Numbered from the stretch's first letter, positions 27,403 through 37,577 are shown. The stretch is 64,000 nucleotides of DNA from Sphingobacterium spiritivorum (GCF_016724845.1 NZ_CP068082.1:2914001-2978000); one strand, 5' to 3'. Notes: generated from the sequence alone by a model not told the origin. Numbers and translations: made by a program.

Positions 27403-28890
27403 TTACAGCAAACGATCTAATAACATATCCGGGAATATCCCTAAAATCAGGATCAGAAATGTACATATTACAGCAATAACCAGTAGTGTAGACCATTTCA
27501 ACGGCTTAGTTACTTCCTGTTCAGCTGTTCTTAAAAATCCCTGCAATGGAATTTTGAAATAGAAAAATAAGGAAATAACAGCCGTCAGTGCACCCACTAT
27601 CAAAAGGATCATCAACAAGGCATAGTTGTCCTGTTGATAGACTTCAAAAACACTGGAGAATATCAATAGCTTCCCGATAAATCCGGCAGTCGGAGGAAGC
27701 CCTATCAGTGATATAAGTACGATAGTGAAACTCACGAATAATACGGGATACACTTTGCCGAGACCGGCATAGGAAGTAATTTCCGTATTACCTTTGATGC
27801 GTTCCAGCTGGTCGATAAAGATAAAGGACGCCAGATTCATCAGCGTATATACGATAAGGTAATACATCAGTACCTGAGGCTGATGTGAAGTATAGACCAG
27901 TACCATCATCAGCAGAATACCCGTGTGGCCAATAGAAGAATAGGCCATCATACGTTTGATGTCCGTCTGTCTTAAGGCTGCTAAATTACCAATCAGCATG
28001 GTTGCTATTGCTGCAATAATCAGGATGTAATAGAAGAAGTCCGAAAAATAAAAAGGAGTATCCGACCAGGTGGTGTAAATACGTGTCAGGAATACAACGA
28101 CTGCAATTTTAGGAACTGTTGCCAGAAAAGCGGTTACAGGGGTAGGAGCGCCTTGATACACATCGGGACTCCAGATATGAAAAGGTACGAAACTGAGTTT
28201 GAAGCCAATCCCTGTAAAGATAAACAGCAGAGCTATACTAACTATGGTTTCAGGCGCATCAATCAAACCTTTGATATGATCAGTAGAATTGAAGGTCAGG
28301 CTTCCTGAAAAACCATAAAGTAACGACAATCCATATAACATGACGGCGGCACATACTGATCCGAACAATACATATTTCATTGCTGCTTCAGACTCTTTCC
28401 GCTTCTGAGAGAGAAAGCCGACCATCACATAGGATGCAATAGATAGTATTTCTATACTGATAAAGACTAAAAGCCAGTTGTTGGTCATTGTCAGTACATT
28501 CATTCCGATTATACTGGCAATCAGTACAGGATATATATCGGCAGATCTTTTCCGATAAGAATAATAGCTGAAATATTGTTGGATAAAGAGCAGAAGAACA
28601 AGAGAAGCTACTGCAATGAGCAGGCGTGCATAGACGGAGAACTGATCGATGCTGATCATTTCAAAAAATGCAGGTGGTAATTCCTGTCCGCTCTGTTGAC
28701 ACAGAGCATAGATTGCACAGGCTATTCCGGCAACGCTGATCGCAAAAGAAGACTGTCTCCATATCCGGTCTGTAAATAAGGACGCACAGATACTGAGTAC
28801 AAAAGTCAGAATAAGTGCAATCTCAGGCCCTAATACAGAGACACTGCCAATGACATGATCCAGAATATTGCTCAGATTGTTACTTTCCAT
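27403..28890 (-). CDS. nuoN: NADH-quinone oxidoreductase subunit N
   Basis: The product is a Mrp-antiporter-like proton-pumping subunit of complex I with about 14 membrane helices. Conserved segments include SIEILSIASYVMVGFL, FKLSFVPFHIWSPDVYQGAPTPVTAF and the lysine-bearing RMMAYSSIGHTG. The frame is open to an ATG at 28923 overlapping nuoM. The ATG at 28890 begins MESNN with one base between the genes and gives 495 residues, which I prefer. It is the last gene of the nuoHIJKLMN run. Confidence 0.93.
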   Translation of the reverse strand: MESNNLSNILDHVIGSVSVLGPEIALILTFVLSICASLFTDRIWRQSSFAISVAGIACAIYALCQQSGQELPPAFFEMISIDQFSVYARLLIAVASLVLLLFIQQYFSYYSYRKRSADIYPVLIASIIGMNVLTMTNNWLLVFISIEILSIASYVMVGFLSQKRKESEAAMKYVLFGSVCAAVMLYGLSLLYGFSGSLTFNSTDHIKGLIDAPETIVSIALLFIFTGIGFKLSFVPFHIWSPDVYQGAPTPVTAFLATVPKIAVVVFLTRIYTTWSDTPFYFSDFFYYILIIAAIATMLIGNLAALRQTDIKRMMAYSSIGHTGILLMMVLVYTSHQPQVLMYYLIVYTLMNLASFIFIDQLERIKGNTEITSYAGLGKVYPVLFVSFTIVLISLIGLPPTAGFIGKLLIFSSVFEVYQQDNYALLMILLIVGALTAVISLFFYFKIPLQGFLRTAEQEVTKPLKWSTLLVIAVICTFLILILGIFPDMLLDRLL

Positions 28891-28891
28891 A

Positions 28892-30496
28892 TTAACCGAT
28901 ATATTGGTGAAGAATGGATACAAAATGAAGAACAGAGGTATTCATCTTATCAAAAATTAGAAACGGAAAAATTCCGAGGACCAATGCCAGTGCGATAGTC
29001 GGAAACAAGATGATCTGTTCTCTGAGGTTAATGTCTGTTAATTTTGAGACCCAGGATTCACCACCCTTCAGGCGGGTTTGTCCAAAAAACATCCGTTGTA
29101 ATGTCCACAGGAAGTAGGCTGCACTTAACAGAATTCCTATAGAACCTGCGATAGCCATCCATCTCGGTAGAGCCGATCCTATACTGGCTGCATTGAATGT
29201 CCCGATGATCACAAATGCTTCTCCGATAAAAGCCGAAAATCCGGGCAGACCAAGAGAGGCAAAGAAAGCTATAGCCACAAAAGCTGTATATTTCGGCATA
29301 ATGGTCGCCAACCCTCTGAAATGATAGATATAACGGTCATGCACACGGTCATACACCACACCCACCAGAAAAAACAGAGCTGCGGACAGGAATCCGTGAC
29401 TTATCATCTGAAACATAGCACCCGAAATTCCTTCTGTTGTCAGCGAAGCGATACCTAATAATACAAATCCCATGTGCGATACCGATGAATAAGCGATCAT
29501 GCGCTTCAGATCTTTCTGTGCCAAAGCATTCATTGCACCGTATAAAATGGATATCACGCCTATAAGTCCGATCCACCAATTGGTCTGTACTGCAATGTCC
29601 GGGAAAATGCCATAGCAGATACGGATTATTCCATAGCCACCGATCTTCAGCAATATTCCGGCAAGGATGATGGAGATCGGAGTAGGAGCTTCTACGTGTG
29701 CATCCGGCAACCAGGTGTGTAAAGGCACAATAGGTACCTTGATCCCAAATGCAAAAAACAATACAATAAATCCTACAAGCCTTGTAGACCATCCAAAGAT
29801 AGTGGAAAGGCTGTCAGGGGAAAAGAATCCTCCTTCTACATAATTGTCCGGATTCATCATAGACAACATATTGAAGGTGTATGCACCTGTCACCGGATTG
29901 GTAACCGAAAAATAAAGACCCACAATGACAAGTAGCATGAATACCGAACCAAACAGCGTATAGATGAAAAATTTGATTGCTGCATATTCTCTTCGTGTTC
30001 CGCCCCATATTCCGATAAGAAAATACAACGGAAGGAGCATCACTTCATAGAATACATAAAAAAGGAAAAAATCCAGTGCACAGAAAATGCCCATTACTGC
30101 CATATTGAGTACCATCAGTAGGGCAAAGTATCCTTTAGGACTCTTCTGTATATTCCAGGAAGCGCCTATAGCCATGAGCATCACAAAAGCGCTTAGCAAT
30201 ACCAGCGGTAAAGAAACACCGTCAAGCCCCAGGAAATAATCTATTTCTAACTTGCCAATAGTGCCAAGATCAAGACGGATCCAGGAAAGCTGTTCGACAA
30301 ACTGATAGCCTTCTACTGTATTAATCCCTGTTCGTGTAGCATCAAAATGAATATACAGATAGCCTGCTATGAGTAACTGCACAACTGTAAATGCCAGAGC
30401 AAGGTATTTGTATGAGTTGTTCCATTTTGTCGGAAGCAGCAGTATGAAGGCTGTTGCGATTAAAGGAAGAAATATGATGAGCGTAAGTAATCCCAT
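28892..30496 (-). CDS. nuoM: NADH-quinone oxidoreductase subunit M
   Basis: The 534-residue antiporter-like subunit of the complex I membrane arm carries the NuoM signatures FYVFYEVMLLPLYFLIGIWG, the TWLPDAHVEAPTPIS segment and DLKRMIAYSSVSHMGFV. It pumps protons across the inner membrane together with NuoL and NuoN. It begins two bases after nuoL on the minus strand. Confidence 0.95.
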   Translation of the reverse strand: MGLLTLIIFLPLIATAFILLLPTKWNNSYKYLALAFTVVQLLIAGYLYIHFDATRTGINTVEGYQFVEQLSWIRLDLGTIGKLEIDYFLGLDGVSLPLVLLSAFVMLMAIGASWNIQKSPKGYFALLMVLNMAVMGIFCALDFFLFYVFYEVMLLPLYFLIGIWGGTRREYAAIKFFIYTLFGSVFMLLVIVGLYFSVTNPVTGAYTFNMLSMMNPDNYVEGGFFSPDSLSTIFGWSTRLVGFIVLFFAFGIKVPIVPLHTWLPDAHVEAPTPISIILAGILLKIGGYGIIRICYGIFPDIAVQTNWWIGLIGVISILYGAMNALAQKDLKRMIAYSSVSHMGFVLLGIASLTTEGISGAMFQMISHGFLSAALFFLVGVVYDRVHDRYIYHFRGLATIMPKYTAFVAIAFFASLGLPGFSAFIGEAFVIIGTFNAASIGSALPRWMAIAGSIGILLSAAYFLWTLQRMFFGQTRLKGGESWVSKLTDINLREQIILFPTIALALVLGIFPFLIFDKMNTSVLHFVSILHQYIG

Positions 30497-30497
30497 T

Positions 30498-32537
30498 TTA
30501 TTTTATGATCAAATAAACTAAACCAATCAAAACCACGAAAAACACCGAAAACAGATAATACTGCAGACGGCCATTCTGTATGTGACGAAACACATTTCCA
30601 AGCCAATAGGCTGTTTTAGCCACCAAATTGACAAAGCCGTCCACAAGTACCCGGTCAATCCAGTTAATGACAGCTGAGAAACGTAATATAACAATAGAAA
30701 TCAGGTGAACAATACCATCCACGATATTTCGGTCAATCCAATAACAAATTTTTGCCAACTTTACGGTACCATTCACGAAAACAAATGTATACAGTTCATT
30801 TAAATACCCTTGTTTTAAAGAAGCTTGTATTAATCGGTGTTGAGGATTGAACGGATATTCATTTTTGACATACCACTTATAACCGACCCACCAGCTTCCC
30901 AAAGCGCCAAGCGTAAGGATAACCGGAATAACAAGGTGTGCTAATGGGTTGGTAGCATAAGGATATTGATCCAGCAACCCGTCCACAATCCAGGCATGAT
31001 GGTAAGACAGCGGATTGAAGGAGAAAATTGGGAAGAAACACCATAGTGCCAGAAAAAACATGGGAATAAGCATCATCTTTGGTGCTTCATGCATAGGTGC
31101 TGTCAGCGATGAAGGCACACGTAGCTGTCCGAAGAAAGCTTTAAAAATTAATCTCCCAATATAGAATGCTGTCAGGATACTGACTACGATCAATACTACA
31201 GGAATAATATGATAGACTGCTCCATGTGTACTGCTCCATTCGAATGCTGAAATAACAATGCTGTCTTTGGACAGATAGCCCGATGTCAGCGGGAATCCTG
31301 ATAAAGCTAGCGAGGAGAGTGCCATCAGTGCAAATGTCTTAGGCATATACTTGCGGAGTCCTCCCATATTTCGAAGGTCCTGCGCATCAAAATCCTGCTG
31401 GCTCTTTTCTTTAAGATGCACCATCTCATGGATTACAGCTCCGGCACATAAGAATAGCAGACATTTAAAAAATGCGTGTGTCGCCAGATGGAAAATTGCT
31501 GCATCCCATGCGCCTATACCTATACCCACCATCATATATCCCAGCTGAGATATAGTAGAAAAGGCCAGAATTCGTTTGATATCATATTGTGCCAATGCAA
31601 AATATGCCGCACTTGCTGCTGTCAGGGTTCCAATTACAGCAATGACAAGTAATACGGTTTCATTAAATAATGGAAACAGTGTCGCCATTAAAAATACACC
31701 GGCTGCTACCATAGTAGCAGCATGAATAAGAGACGATACAGAGGTAGGACCTTCCATCGCATCCGGAAGCCATACGTGTAAGGGAAATTGAGCAGATTTA
31801 GCCATAGCTCCGATAAAGAAAGCTATCCCGGCTGCTGTCAACCAACCTGCAGGCATAGTATTATTCATTGGAGATATCCATTGGCCATCACTTAATATGG
31901 CCTGATATGCCAAACCATCGGAACCAAATAATTCCACGAGATTTAATGTGCCAAACTGACTATATACAATAGCAATACCGGTTAAAAATCCCAGATCACC
32001 AATACGGTTAATAATAAATGCCTTTTTGTTTGCCTGCGCTGCTGACTCTTTTGTAAACCAAAATCCAATAAGCAGATACGAGGCAAACCCGACCAGCTCC
32101 CAGAAAATGTACATCAGCAACAGGTTATTCATCATCACCAGACCCAACATGGCAAAACAAAATAAGCTCAGATACATCCAGTAGCGATGAATACCTTTAT
32201 CCCCGTGCATATATGATCTGGAGTATAAATGTACCGGAAGTGCTATAACAGGTACAATCAGCAGCATCAGTGCGGTGAGATTGTTGAGCAAAATGCCTAC
32301 TGTAAATGTTTTATTGCCTATCGTAAACCAATCGGTCTGAATGTGGACTGTACGGTAGTTCCAGATTTCAACAAATGTCAGAAGACCAAAAAGAGCGCTT
32401 AAGGCTATTGCAATAGCCGGAATAATACCGGACTGTGCTCGTTTTCCTAAAAGTGCCTGATAGAGAAAAGCCGCAAAAGGCAGTGCTAAAGTAAGCAGTG
32501 CAGTAGTAACGGGCGATATGTCAGCAAAGTAATTCAA
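30498..32537 (-). CDS. nuoL: NADH-quinone oxidoreductase subunit L
   Basis: The 679-residue distal membrane-arm subunit has the NuoL pattern: MYIFWELVGFASYLLIGFW, HVWLPDAMEGPTSVSSLIHAA, DIKRILAFSTISQLGYM, and a long C-terminal extension containing the lateral amphipathic helix and an anchoring transmembrane segment. It lies between nuoK and nuoM with gaps of one or two bases. Confidence 0.95.
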   Translation of the reverse strand: MNYFADISPVTTALLTLALPFAAFLYQALLGKRAQSGIIPAIAIALSALFGLLTFVEIWNYRTVHIQTDWFTIGNKTFTVGILLNNLTALMLLIVPVIALPVHLYSRSYMHGDKGIHRYWMYLSLFCFAMLGLVMMNNLLLMYIFWELVGFASYLLIGFWFTKESAAQANKKAFIINRIGDLGFLTGIAIVYSQFGTLNLVELFGSDGLAYQAILSDGQWISPMNNTMPAGWLTAAGIAFFIGAMAKSAQFPLHVWLPDAMEGPTSVSSLIHAATMVAAGVFLMATLFPLFNETVLLVIAVIGTLTAASAAYFALAQYDIKRILAFSTISQLGYMMVGIGIGAWDAAIFHLATHAFFKCLLFLCAGAVIHEMVHLKEKSQQDFDAQDLRNMGGLRKYMPKTFALMALSSLALSGFPLTSGYLSKDSIVISAFEWSSTHGAVYHIIPVVLIVVSILTAFYIGRLIFKAFFGQLRVPSSLTAPMHEAPKMMLIPMFFLALWCFFPIFSFNPLSYHHAWIVDGLLDQYPYATNPLAHLVIPVILTLGALGSWWVGYKWYVKNEYPFNPQHRLIQASLKQGYLNELYTFVFVNGTVKLAKICYWIDRNIVDGIVHLISIVILRFSAVINWIDRVLVDGFVNLVAKTAYWLGNVFRHIQNGRLQYYLFSVFFVVLIGLVYLIIK

Positions 32538-32539
32538 TA

Positions 32540-32845
32540 CTAATCTTTTAATTCCTGTACCTGATCCGGATTGATTGTGTTATAATGGCGATAGACATTC
32601 AGAATAATCGCCAGACCTACAGCTACCGCTGCAGCTGCGAGTACGATAGCAAATAATGCGAAAACCTGTCCGCCGTAATTGATTTTATCATAACGACCGA
32701 ATGCTACAAAATTAAGAATCGCCGCATTGATCATCAGTTCAATACCCACCAGAATCATAATCGCATTTTTTTTCGACAGGACTGCATACAGACCAATACA
32801 GAATATACACGCACTCACGACCAGGAAATGAGTTAAAGTAATCAA
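32540..32845 (-). CDS. nuoK: NADH-quinone oxidoreductase subunit K
   Basis: The 101-residue, three-helix subunit has the conserved GIELMINAAILNFVAF helix with its membrane glutamate and a second Glu/Ala-rich helix (FALFAIVLAAAAVAVGLA). It is a MrpC-like part of the proton path. Its start overlaps the nuoJ stop by four bases. Confidence 0.95.
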   Translation of the reverse strand: MITLTHFLVVSACIFCIGLYAVLSKKNAIMILVGIELMINAAILNFVAFGRYDKINYGGQVFALFAIVLAAAAVAVGLAIILNVYRHYNTINPDQVQELKD

Positions 32846-33390
32846 AATTTATCCTCCTTTCTGGATAAGTGAGCAGCACCGATCAATGTCATCATAAGGA
32901 AGATACCAATGAGCTCAAAAGGAAGAATATATTGTGTCATAAACTTGAATCCAAGTTGTTGAATATTATTGTCCGATGGATGGATCAAGGTGTTGTTAAT
33001 TCGTGCCTGCTCGATCCATGCAGGCACCTCGGACTGCCATTCTACTACAGCTGTGATCATAATAATCAAAAAAACCGAACTAAGAATCAAAGACTGCCAG
33101 TTAGGCAAAGTCAGAAACTTACCGGAAGCATGTTGCAGATCTTTGAGCAATTCCTTGTTGGACAACATAAATGCAAAGATCATCAGGATCAGTACACCAC
33201 CTACGTATACCATGATCTGAGTGATCGCTACAAAATCTGCAAGAGCAAAGAGGTAAAGTCCGGCCATAGCAAACAAGACAATGAAAAACAAGAAAAGTGC
33301 CCTTGCAGTATTTTTTAGGTTAACCACCAACAGCGCCGAACCGATAGCCAGTGCTGCGAAGGCATAAAACAAAAGTTCTTCAAGTGTCAT
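32842..33390 (-). CDS. nuoJ: NADH-quinone oxidoreductase subunit J
   Basis: The 182-residue five-helix subunit has the NuoJ helix ITQIMVYVGGVLILMIFAFML. A longer frame begins at 33435 inside nuoI. The ATG at 33390 (MTLEELLF) overlaps the nuoI stop in an ATGA, the usual coupling in this operon, and gives the normal length. Confidence 0.93.
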   Translation of the reverse strand: MTLEELLFYAFAALAIGSALLVVNLKNTARALFLFFIVLFAMAGLYLFALADFVAITQIMVYVGGVLILMIFAFMLSNKELLKDLQHASGKFLTLPNWQSLILSSVFLIIMITAVVEWQSEVPAWIEQARINNTLIHPSDNNIQQLGFKFMTQYILPFELIGIFLMMTLIGAAHLSRKEDKF

Positions 33391-33956
33391 GATTGTTTTT
33401 TTGCAGCCTCCTTCTCTGCCTGAAATTTGGTCCACTCTTCTTTACGTTGTGCTACTTCTGTGTCTGACATATCCGAGAACCCATAGATAAGGTCCGTCAG
33501 TTTGGATGTGCTGCGGTCATACTGATTGGTCATGGTGATGCATTCTGTAGGACATACAACAGTACAAAGACCGCAATACATACATTTGGCCATATCGATG
33601 TCGAATTTCTCCGCATAAAGACGTTTTACACTTCCGTCTGAAGTTTTTCCGATCGCTTCCGGTGATTTGATAGACAGTATATCTATACAATCCACAGGGC
33701 AGGCTTTGGCACAAAGATCACATACGATACAATCGTCTATCTCCACCTCCAACTGATAACGGGCGACTTCAGGAATAGGCATTTTCTGCTTAGGAAACTG
33801 TACCGTAGCTACCCCGTCCTGCTTGTCAAAATAATGATCTTTTGTGATGTCGAGCTCATGACGTGCACGACGGGCACCAATGAGGTGCCTTACAGTCAAA
33901 GAAAGTCCTTTGACAGCCGTGAGTAATGCATTTATGGTCGTCTTTATCAACATCAT
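33387..33956 (-). CDS. nuoI: NADH-quinone oxidoreductase subunit I
   Basis: The 189-residue protein carries two 4Fe-4S motifs, CIVCDLCAKACPVDCI and CMYCGLCTVVCPTECI, for clusters N6a and N6b that pass electrons toward quinone. It has an N-terminal amphipathic stretch and a charged C-terminal tail longer than the E. coli protein. It is separated from nuoH by one base. Confidence 0.96.
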   Translation of the reverse strand: MMLIKTTINALLTAVKGLSLTVRHLIGARRARHELDITKDHYFDKQDGVATVQFPKQKMPIPEVARYQLEVEIDDCIVCDLCAKACPVDCIDILSIKSPEAIGKTSDGSVKRLYAEKFDIDMAKCMYCGLCTVVCPTECITMTNQYDRSTSKLTDLIYGFSDMSDTEVAQRKEEWTKFQAEKEAAKKQS

Positions 33957-33957
33957 A

Positions 33958-35031
33958 TTAATTCATAACAATTAATCTCCATATTCCTGAGATCGCCATA
34001 CAGACAAACGCTGCAGGGATCAGTATTTTCCAGCATAATGCCATCAACTGATCTGCTCTGAGTCGTGGAAGTGTCCATCTGATCCACATCTGTACACCGA
34101 CGATAAGCAGTGATTTGGCCAGTGTCCAGAAGATTCCCCACCATAATCCGGTGGTCCAGGTAGCCAATTTCAAGGCTCCGATATTGGGCAGAGGTGTATT
34201 CCATCCGCCAAGGAAAATAACAACCCCCAGCATGGCTACTAAAAACATCATGGCATATTCCGCAAGGAAGACAAATGCAAATTTGATTCCCCCGTATTCG
34301 GTATGAAAACCTCCGATGAGTTCAGATTCTGCTTCCGGAATATCAAACGGAGCTCTGTTACATTCTGCTAATGTGGCTATAAAGAAGATAATATAAACCA
34401 CTAAGAGATGCGGAGCCTGAAAGATGTTCCAGGCAAATATTCCTCCGACTGTATTGACTTCCCAGAATCCCAGAAACTTAATGTTTTCTGAAGACAGGAT
34501 TCCCTGGTTTATACCGATTTCATTGAGATTCAGCGTCTGCGTAATCATCACAGCTGCAATCAGAGACAATCCTACCGGAATCTCGTACGATACCATCTGT
34601 GCTATGGCGCGGATAGAGCCTAATAAGGAGTACTTATTATTGGATCCCCAGCCAGCCATAAGTATACCTATTGCATCAATAGAAACAACCGCCATAATAA
34701 AAAACAGTCCGGTATGTGTATCAGCAGGAATAAATCCCGGAGCCCAGGGCATTACACTGAAACCAATAAAAACAGCAATAAAGATAATAACAGGAGCGGC
34801 GGCGAACAATATTTTGTCTGCGGCAGAGGGAGTAATAAATTCTTTTTGGAGGAGCTTCAGAATATCTGCTATTGTCTGCAGGCTTCCGAATTTTCCGGTT
34901 TCCATGGGGCCGAGACGATCCTGTACAAAACCGGCAATTTTACGCTCCGCATATACCGCAAACAGCGTGAAAATAGCAATAAAACTAAAAATTGCTACAG
35001 GTACCAGTATATCGATTAACAGGTCGGTCAA
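33958..35031 (-). CDS. nuoH: NADH-quinone oxidoreductase subunit H
   Basis: The 357-residue membrane subunit lies at the quinone chamber. Family motifs include ERKIAGFVQDRLGP near residue 30, and NRAPFDIPEAESELIGGFHTEY split over residues 230-251. It is the first gene of the run nuoH-I-J-K-L-M-N. The peripheral-arm genes nuoA-G are not upstream; citrate synthase is there instead, separated by a terminator and a new promoter. Confidence 0.95.
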   Translation of the reverse strand: MTDLLIDILVPVAIFSFIAIFTLFAVYAERKIAGFVQDRLGPMETGKFGSLQTIADILKLLQKEFITPSAADKILFAAAPVIIFIAVFIGFSVMPWAPGFIPADTHTGLFFIMAVVSIDAIGILMAGWGSNNKYSLLGSIRAIAQMVSYEIPVGLSLIAAVMITQTLNLNEIGINQGILSSENIKFLGFWEVNTVGGIFAWNIFQAPHLLVVYIIFFIATLAECNRAPFDIPEAESELIGGFHTEYGGIKFAFVFLAEYAMMFLVAMLGVVIFLGGWNTPLPNIGALKLATWTTGLWWGIFWTLAKSLLIVGVQMWIRWTLPRLRADQLMALCWKILIPAAFVCMAISGIWRLIVMN

Positions 35032-35060
35032 GTTTTTTAGAATAATTCTTAATTAGATTG

Positions 35061-35068
35061 CAAACATA
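35061..35068 (-). promoter_or_regulatory. -7 promoter box for the nuoH-N operon
   Basis: The minus strand reads TATGTTTG, matching TAnnTTTG, 29 bases before the nuoH start and just after the citrate synthase terminator. No clear TTTG partner is visible. It supports nuoH-N as its own transcription unit. Confidence 0.5.
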
Positions 35069-35136
35069 AGGAAAACTCCCCATTATTTAAGCATCTAACC
35101 GTGAAGTTATACTTATTTAGTAGATTTTTTTTGAAC

Positions 35137-35166
35137 TAAAAAAGGCACCCGTAGAGAGTGCCTTTT
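35137..35166 (-). terminator. Terminator of the citrate synthase gene
   Basis: On the minus strand an AAAAGGCAC/GTGCCTTTT 9-bp stem with a nine-base loop is followed by a T-run. It stands about 20 bases after the citrate synthase stop. Confidence 0.88.
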
Positions 35167-35186
35167 AATTCTATATTCAAAATGAA

Positions 35187-36476
35187 TTATTTTCTGTTTT
35201 TCAGCTCTACGTAGTCGCGTTTTTGTGAGCCCGTATAGACCTGTCTCGGACGTCCGATAGGCTCTTTGTTTTCGCGCATCTCTTTCCACTGAGCAATCCA
35301 TCCCGGAAGACGACCCAAAGCGAATAATACGGTAAACATTTCCGAATCGAAACCTAATGCACGGTAGATAATACCGGAATAGAAATCTACGTTTGGATAT
35401 AATTTTCTGTCAATGAAGTACTGGTCGCTTAATGCAGCTTCTTCAAGGCGTTTTGCGATTTCCAGGACAGGATCATTAATGCCCAGTTTTTCTAAGATAT
35501 CATCACATGTCTTTTTGATAATCTTAGCACGCGGGTCAAAGTTTTTGTATACACGGTGACCGAATCCCATTAAACGGAAAGGATCATTTTTATCTTTAGC
35601 TTTAGCCAGATATTTATCTGCATCACCACCGTCATTTTTGATCGCCTCAAGCATCTCGATAACTGCCTGATTAGCTCCTCCGTGAAGAGGACCCCATAAA
35701 GCGGAGATTCCTGCGGAAACAGACGCATAAAGATTCGCATTGGATGAACCTACGATACGTACTGTAGAAGTTGAACAGTTTTGTTCGTGATCAGCATGAA
35801 GGATCAGCAATTTGTGCATCGCATCAATGACAATCGGGTCTATAGTCACATCTTCCGTTACCTGACCGAAAGTCATGCTTAGGAAATTGTGTACATAGTT
35901 AAGATTGTTTTTAGGGTAGATCACCGGATGACCCAATGATTTTTTGTGAATCCATGAAACAATTGTCGGCATTTTTGCCAGTAATTTTACAATTGTCAGG
36001 TTATCTTCTTCTTCAGAAGCATTAGGATTCAGGGATTCAGGATAAAAAGCAGAAAGGGCTCCAACCAAACAGGACAGTTGTCCCATTGGGTGGGATTTTG
36101 AAGGAAATCCGTCAAAGAATTTCTTCATATCCTCATGAATCAGTGTATGCTTGCTGATGTCATGTCTGAATTTTTTCAAAGTCTCGTCTGAAGGTAATTC
36201 ACCAAAGATCAATAAATAAGCAACTTCTAAAAATGTAGATTTTTCGGCTAATTGTTCAATAGGATAACCTCTGTAGTGAAGAATACCTTTTTCACCATCT
36301 AAGAAAGTAATGGCACTTTTCGTAGCTCCTGTGTTTTTAAATCCCGGATCTAAAGTTATATACTCGGTTTGATCTCTTAGTTTGGAGATGTCAATAGCTT
36401 TTTCATTTTCAGTTCCTGTGATTACAGGAAGCTCATATGATGAATCGTTTAAAGTAAGTTTAACTGTTTCAGACAT
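35187..36476 (-). CDS. gltA: Citrate synthase
   Basis: The 429-residue cytoplasmic enzyme condenses acetyl-CoA and oxaloacetate. It has the type II (Gram-negative, hexameric-type) layout with an N-terminal beta domain and catalytic regions GPLHGGANQAVIEML, MGFGHRVYKNFDPRA and YPNVDFYSG. It is monocistronic: a promoter lies upstream and a terminator downstream. Confidence 0.97.
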   Translation of the reverse strand: MSETVKLTLNDSSYELPVITGTENEKAIDISKLRDQTEYITLDPGFKNTGATKSAITFLDGEKGILHYRGYPIEQLAEKSTFLEVAYLLIFGELPSDETLKKFRHDISKHTLIHEDMKKFFDGFPSKSHPMGQLSCLVGALSAFYPESLNPNASEEEDNLTIVKLLAKMPTIVSWIHKKSLGHPVIYPKNNLNYVHNFLSMTFGQVTEDVTIDPIVIDAMHKLLILHADHEQNCSTSTVRIVGSSNANLYASVSAGISALWGPLHGGANQAVIEMLEAIKNDGGDADKYLAKAKDKNDPFRLMGFGHRVYKNFDPRAKIIKKTCDDILEKLGINDPVLEIAKRLEEAALSDQYFIDRKLYPNVDFYSGIIYRALGFDSEMFTVLFALGRLPGWIAQWKEMRENKEPIGRPRQVYTGSQKRDYVELKNRK

Positions 36477-36498
36477 AGTTTGAATATCTTGTATTATG

Positions 36499-36529
36499 CA
36501 AATGTAAATAAATTGAAATGTAAATCAAT
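36499..36529 (-). promoter_or_regulatory. Citrate synthase promoter
   Basis: The minus strand has TACATTTG (36499-36506), a TAnnTTTG box, with a near-consensus ATTG exactly 19 bases upstream (36526-36529). It sits 22 bases before the gltA start. Confidence 0.6.
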
Positions 36530-36899
36530 ATGTCAAAATGAATTAAAATGCCATATTTAAGTCATATAGGGACAATTTGATATAGGGTTAAAACTAATTT
36601 TGCGTTGCGTTAACAATACTTTCCAAAATATTCATAATAATCAGAAAATTCAACTTTTTTGGAAAAAAACAATTGACGGAATAAAAACTTGAAATCCTGT
36701 TCTGTATTCAAAATCAGCTCAAAACAGATTTGTTTAATGTGTTTAAACATGTGTAAGTTGCTTATTTGCAGGTTTTCATGAGATCTCAGATTCCTTTTTT
36801 TATCGATAGTTTAAAAGAAAAGCATTATATTTAAATAGTAGATCTGCGCAGAACAAAATTTGTTTTACTGCACGACTGAGCGTATGGAAATAAAAAAAT
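36530..36899. other. Gene-free AT-rich stretch before the immunity-like island
   Basis: No coding frame of useful length and no clear RNA or repeat are visible. A near -7 box (TAGATCTG, about 36838) lies upstream of the first island gene. This is the left boundary of the accessory region. Confidence 0.4.
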
Positions 36900-37577
36900 A
36901 TGGACAAAGAACTAATCCGGAAAATACAGGATAGAAAGCATTATTACGAACATGTGGAAGCATTGCAAAAGCATCTGGACGAGTATTTCGAAAGTGAGGA
37001 CATGACTGTTTTTCACGAGATGCTTTCTCTGGACTTTCATCTGGATGTATATTTTATTCAACCAAAAGACAAGGAGTTTAACCTGCTGATCACTTCCGGT
37101 ATGAGTCTGTTGGAGATGAATGTTCCCGAGACTATTCAGGATAGAGCGGATTATACATTTGCCGAGCTAATGCTATTGATTCCTAAAGATATGAAATTTA
37201 ATAAAACCTATCCGAGCGATGATAAAAATGATTGGATAATAGGTATGATGAAAGATATGGCGAGATTTCCGCATCATCAGGATACCTTTTTGACCGAAGG
37301 ACACACTTTGCAGGCATGGAACGATATAGCTGACCCATACGATAAGCATACACTTTTTACAGGCTGTATATTATTGCCTTCCGCTACTTTCGGGGAAGAT
37401 TTTATGCAGATCACCTGCGAAGACAGAATAATAAATTTTTACAGTCTGTTTCCATTATATAAGAACGAAATGGAGTATAAAATACAGCATGGTTACAGCA
37501 AATTTTTTGACCTGTTAATCGAAAATGATGTAGCGGAAGTGTTTGATGAAAAACGTGAAAATTTACTTGCGGTATAA
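36900..37577 (+). CDS. Suppressor-of-fused (SUFU) domain protein, candidate immunity protein
   Basis: The 225-residue protein matches the bacterial SUFU-domain family: VFHEMLSLDFHLDVYFIQP (about residues 37-55), the FNLLITSGMSLLEM strand pair, FAELMLLIP and a late LFPLYKNEMEYKIQHG. Bacterial SUFU proteins are frequent immunity proteins beside polymorphic toxins. There is no signal peptide. It is the first of ten same-strand small genes. No toxin is adjacent, so its partner is unknown. Confidence 0.8.
   Translation: MDKELIRKIQDRKHYYEHVEALQKHLDEYFESEDMTVFHEMLSLDFHLDVYFIQPKDKEFNLLITSGMSLLEMNVPETIQDRADYTFAELMLLIPKDMKFNKTYPSDDKNDWIIGMMKDMARFPHHQDTFLTEGHTLQAWNDIADPYDKHTLFTGCILLPSATFGEDFMQITCEDRIINFYSLFPLYKNEMEYKIQHGYSKFFDLLIENDVAEVFDEKRENLLAV

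Noticed and set aside
33391..33435. Earlier start for nuoJ
   Set aside because: It would lie inside nuoI. The ATGA overlap at 33387-33390 is the pattern seen between nuoJ and nuoK.
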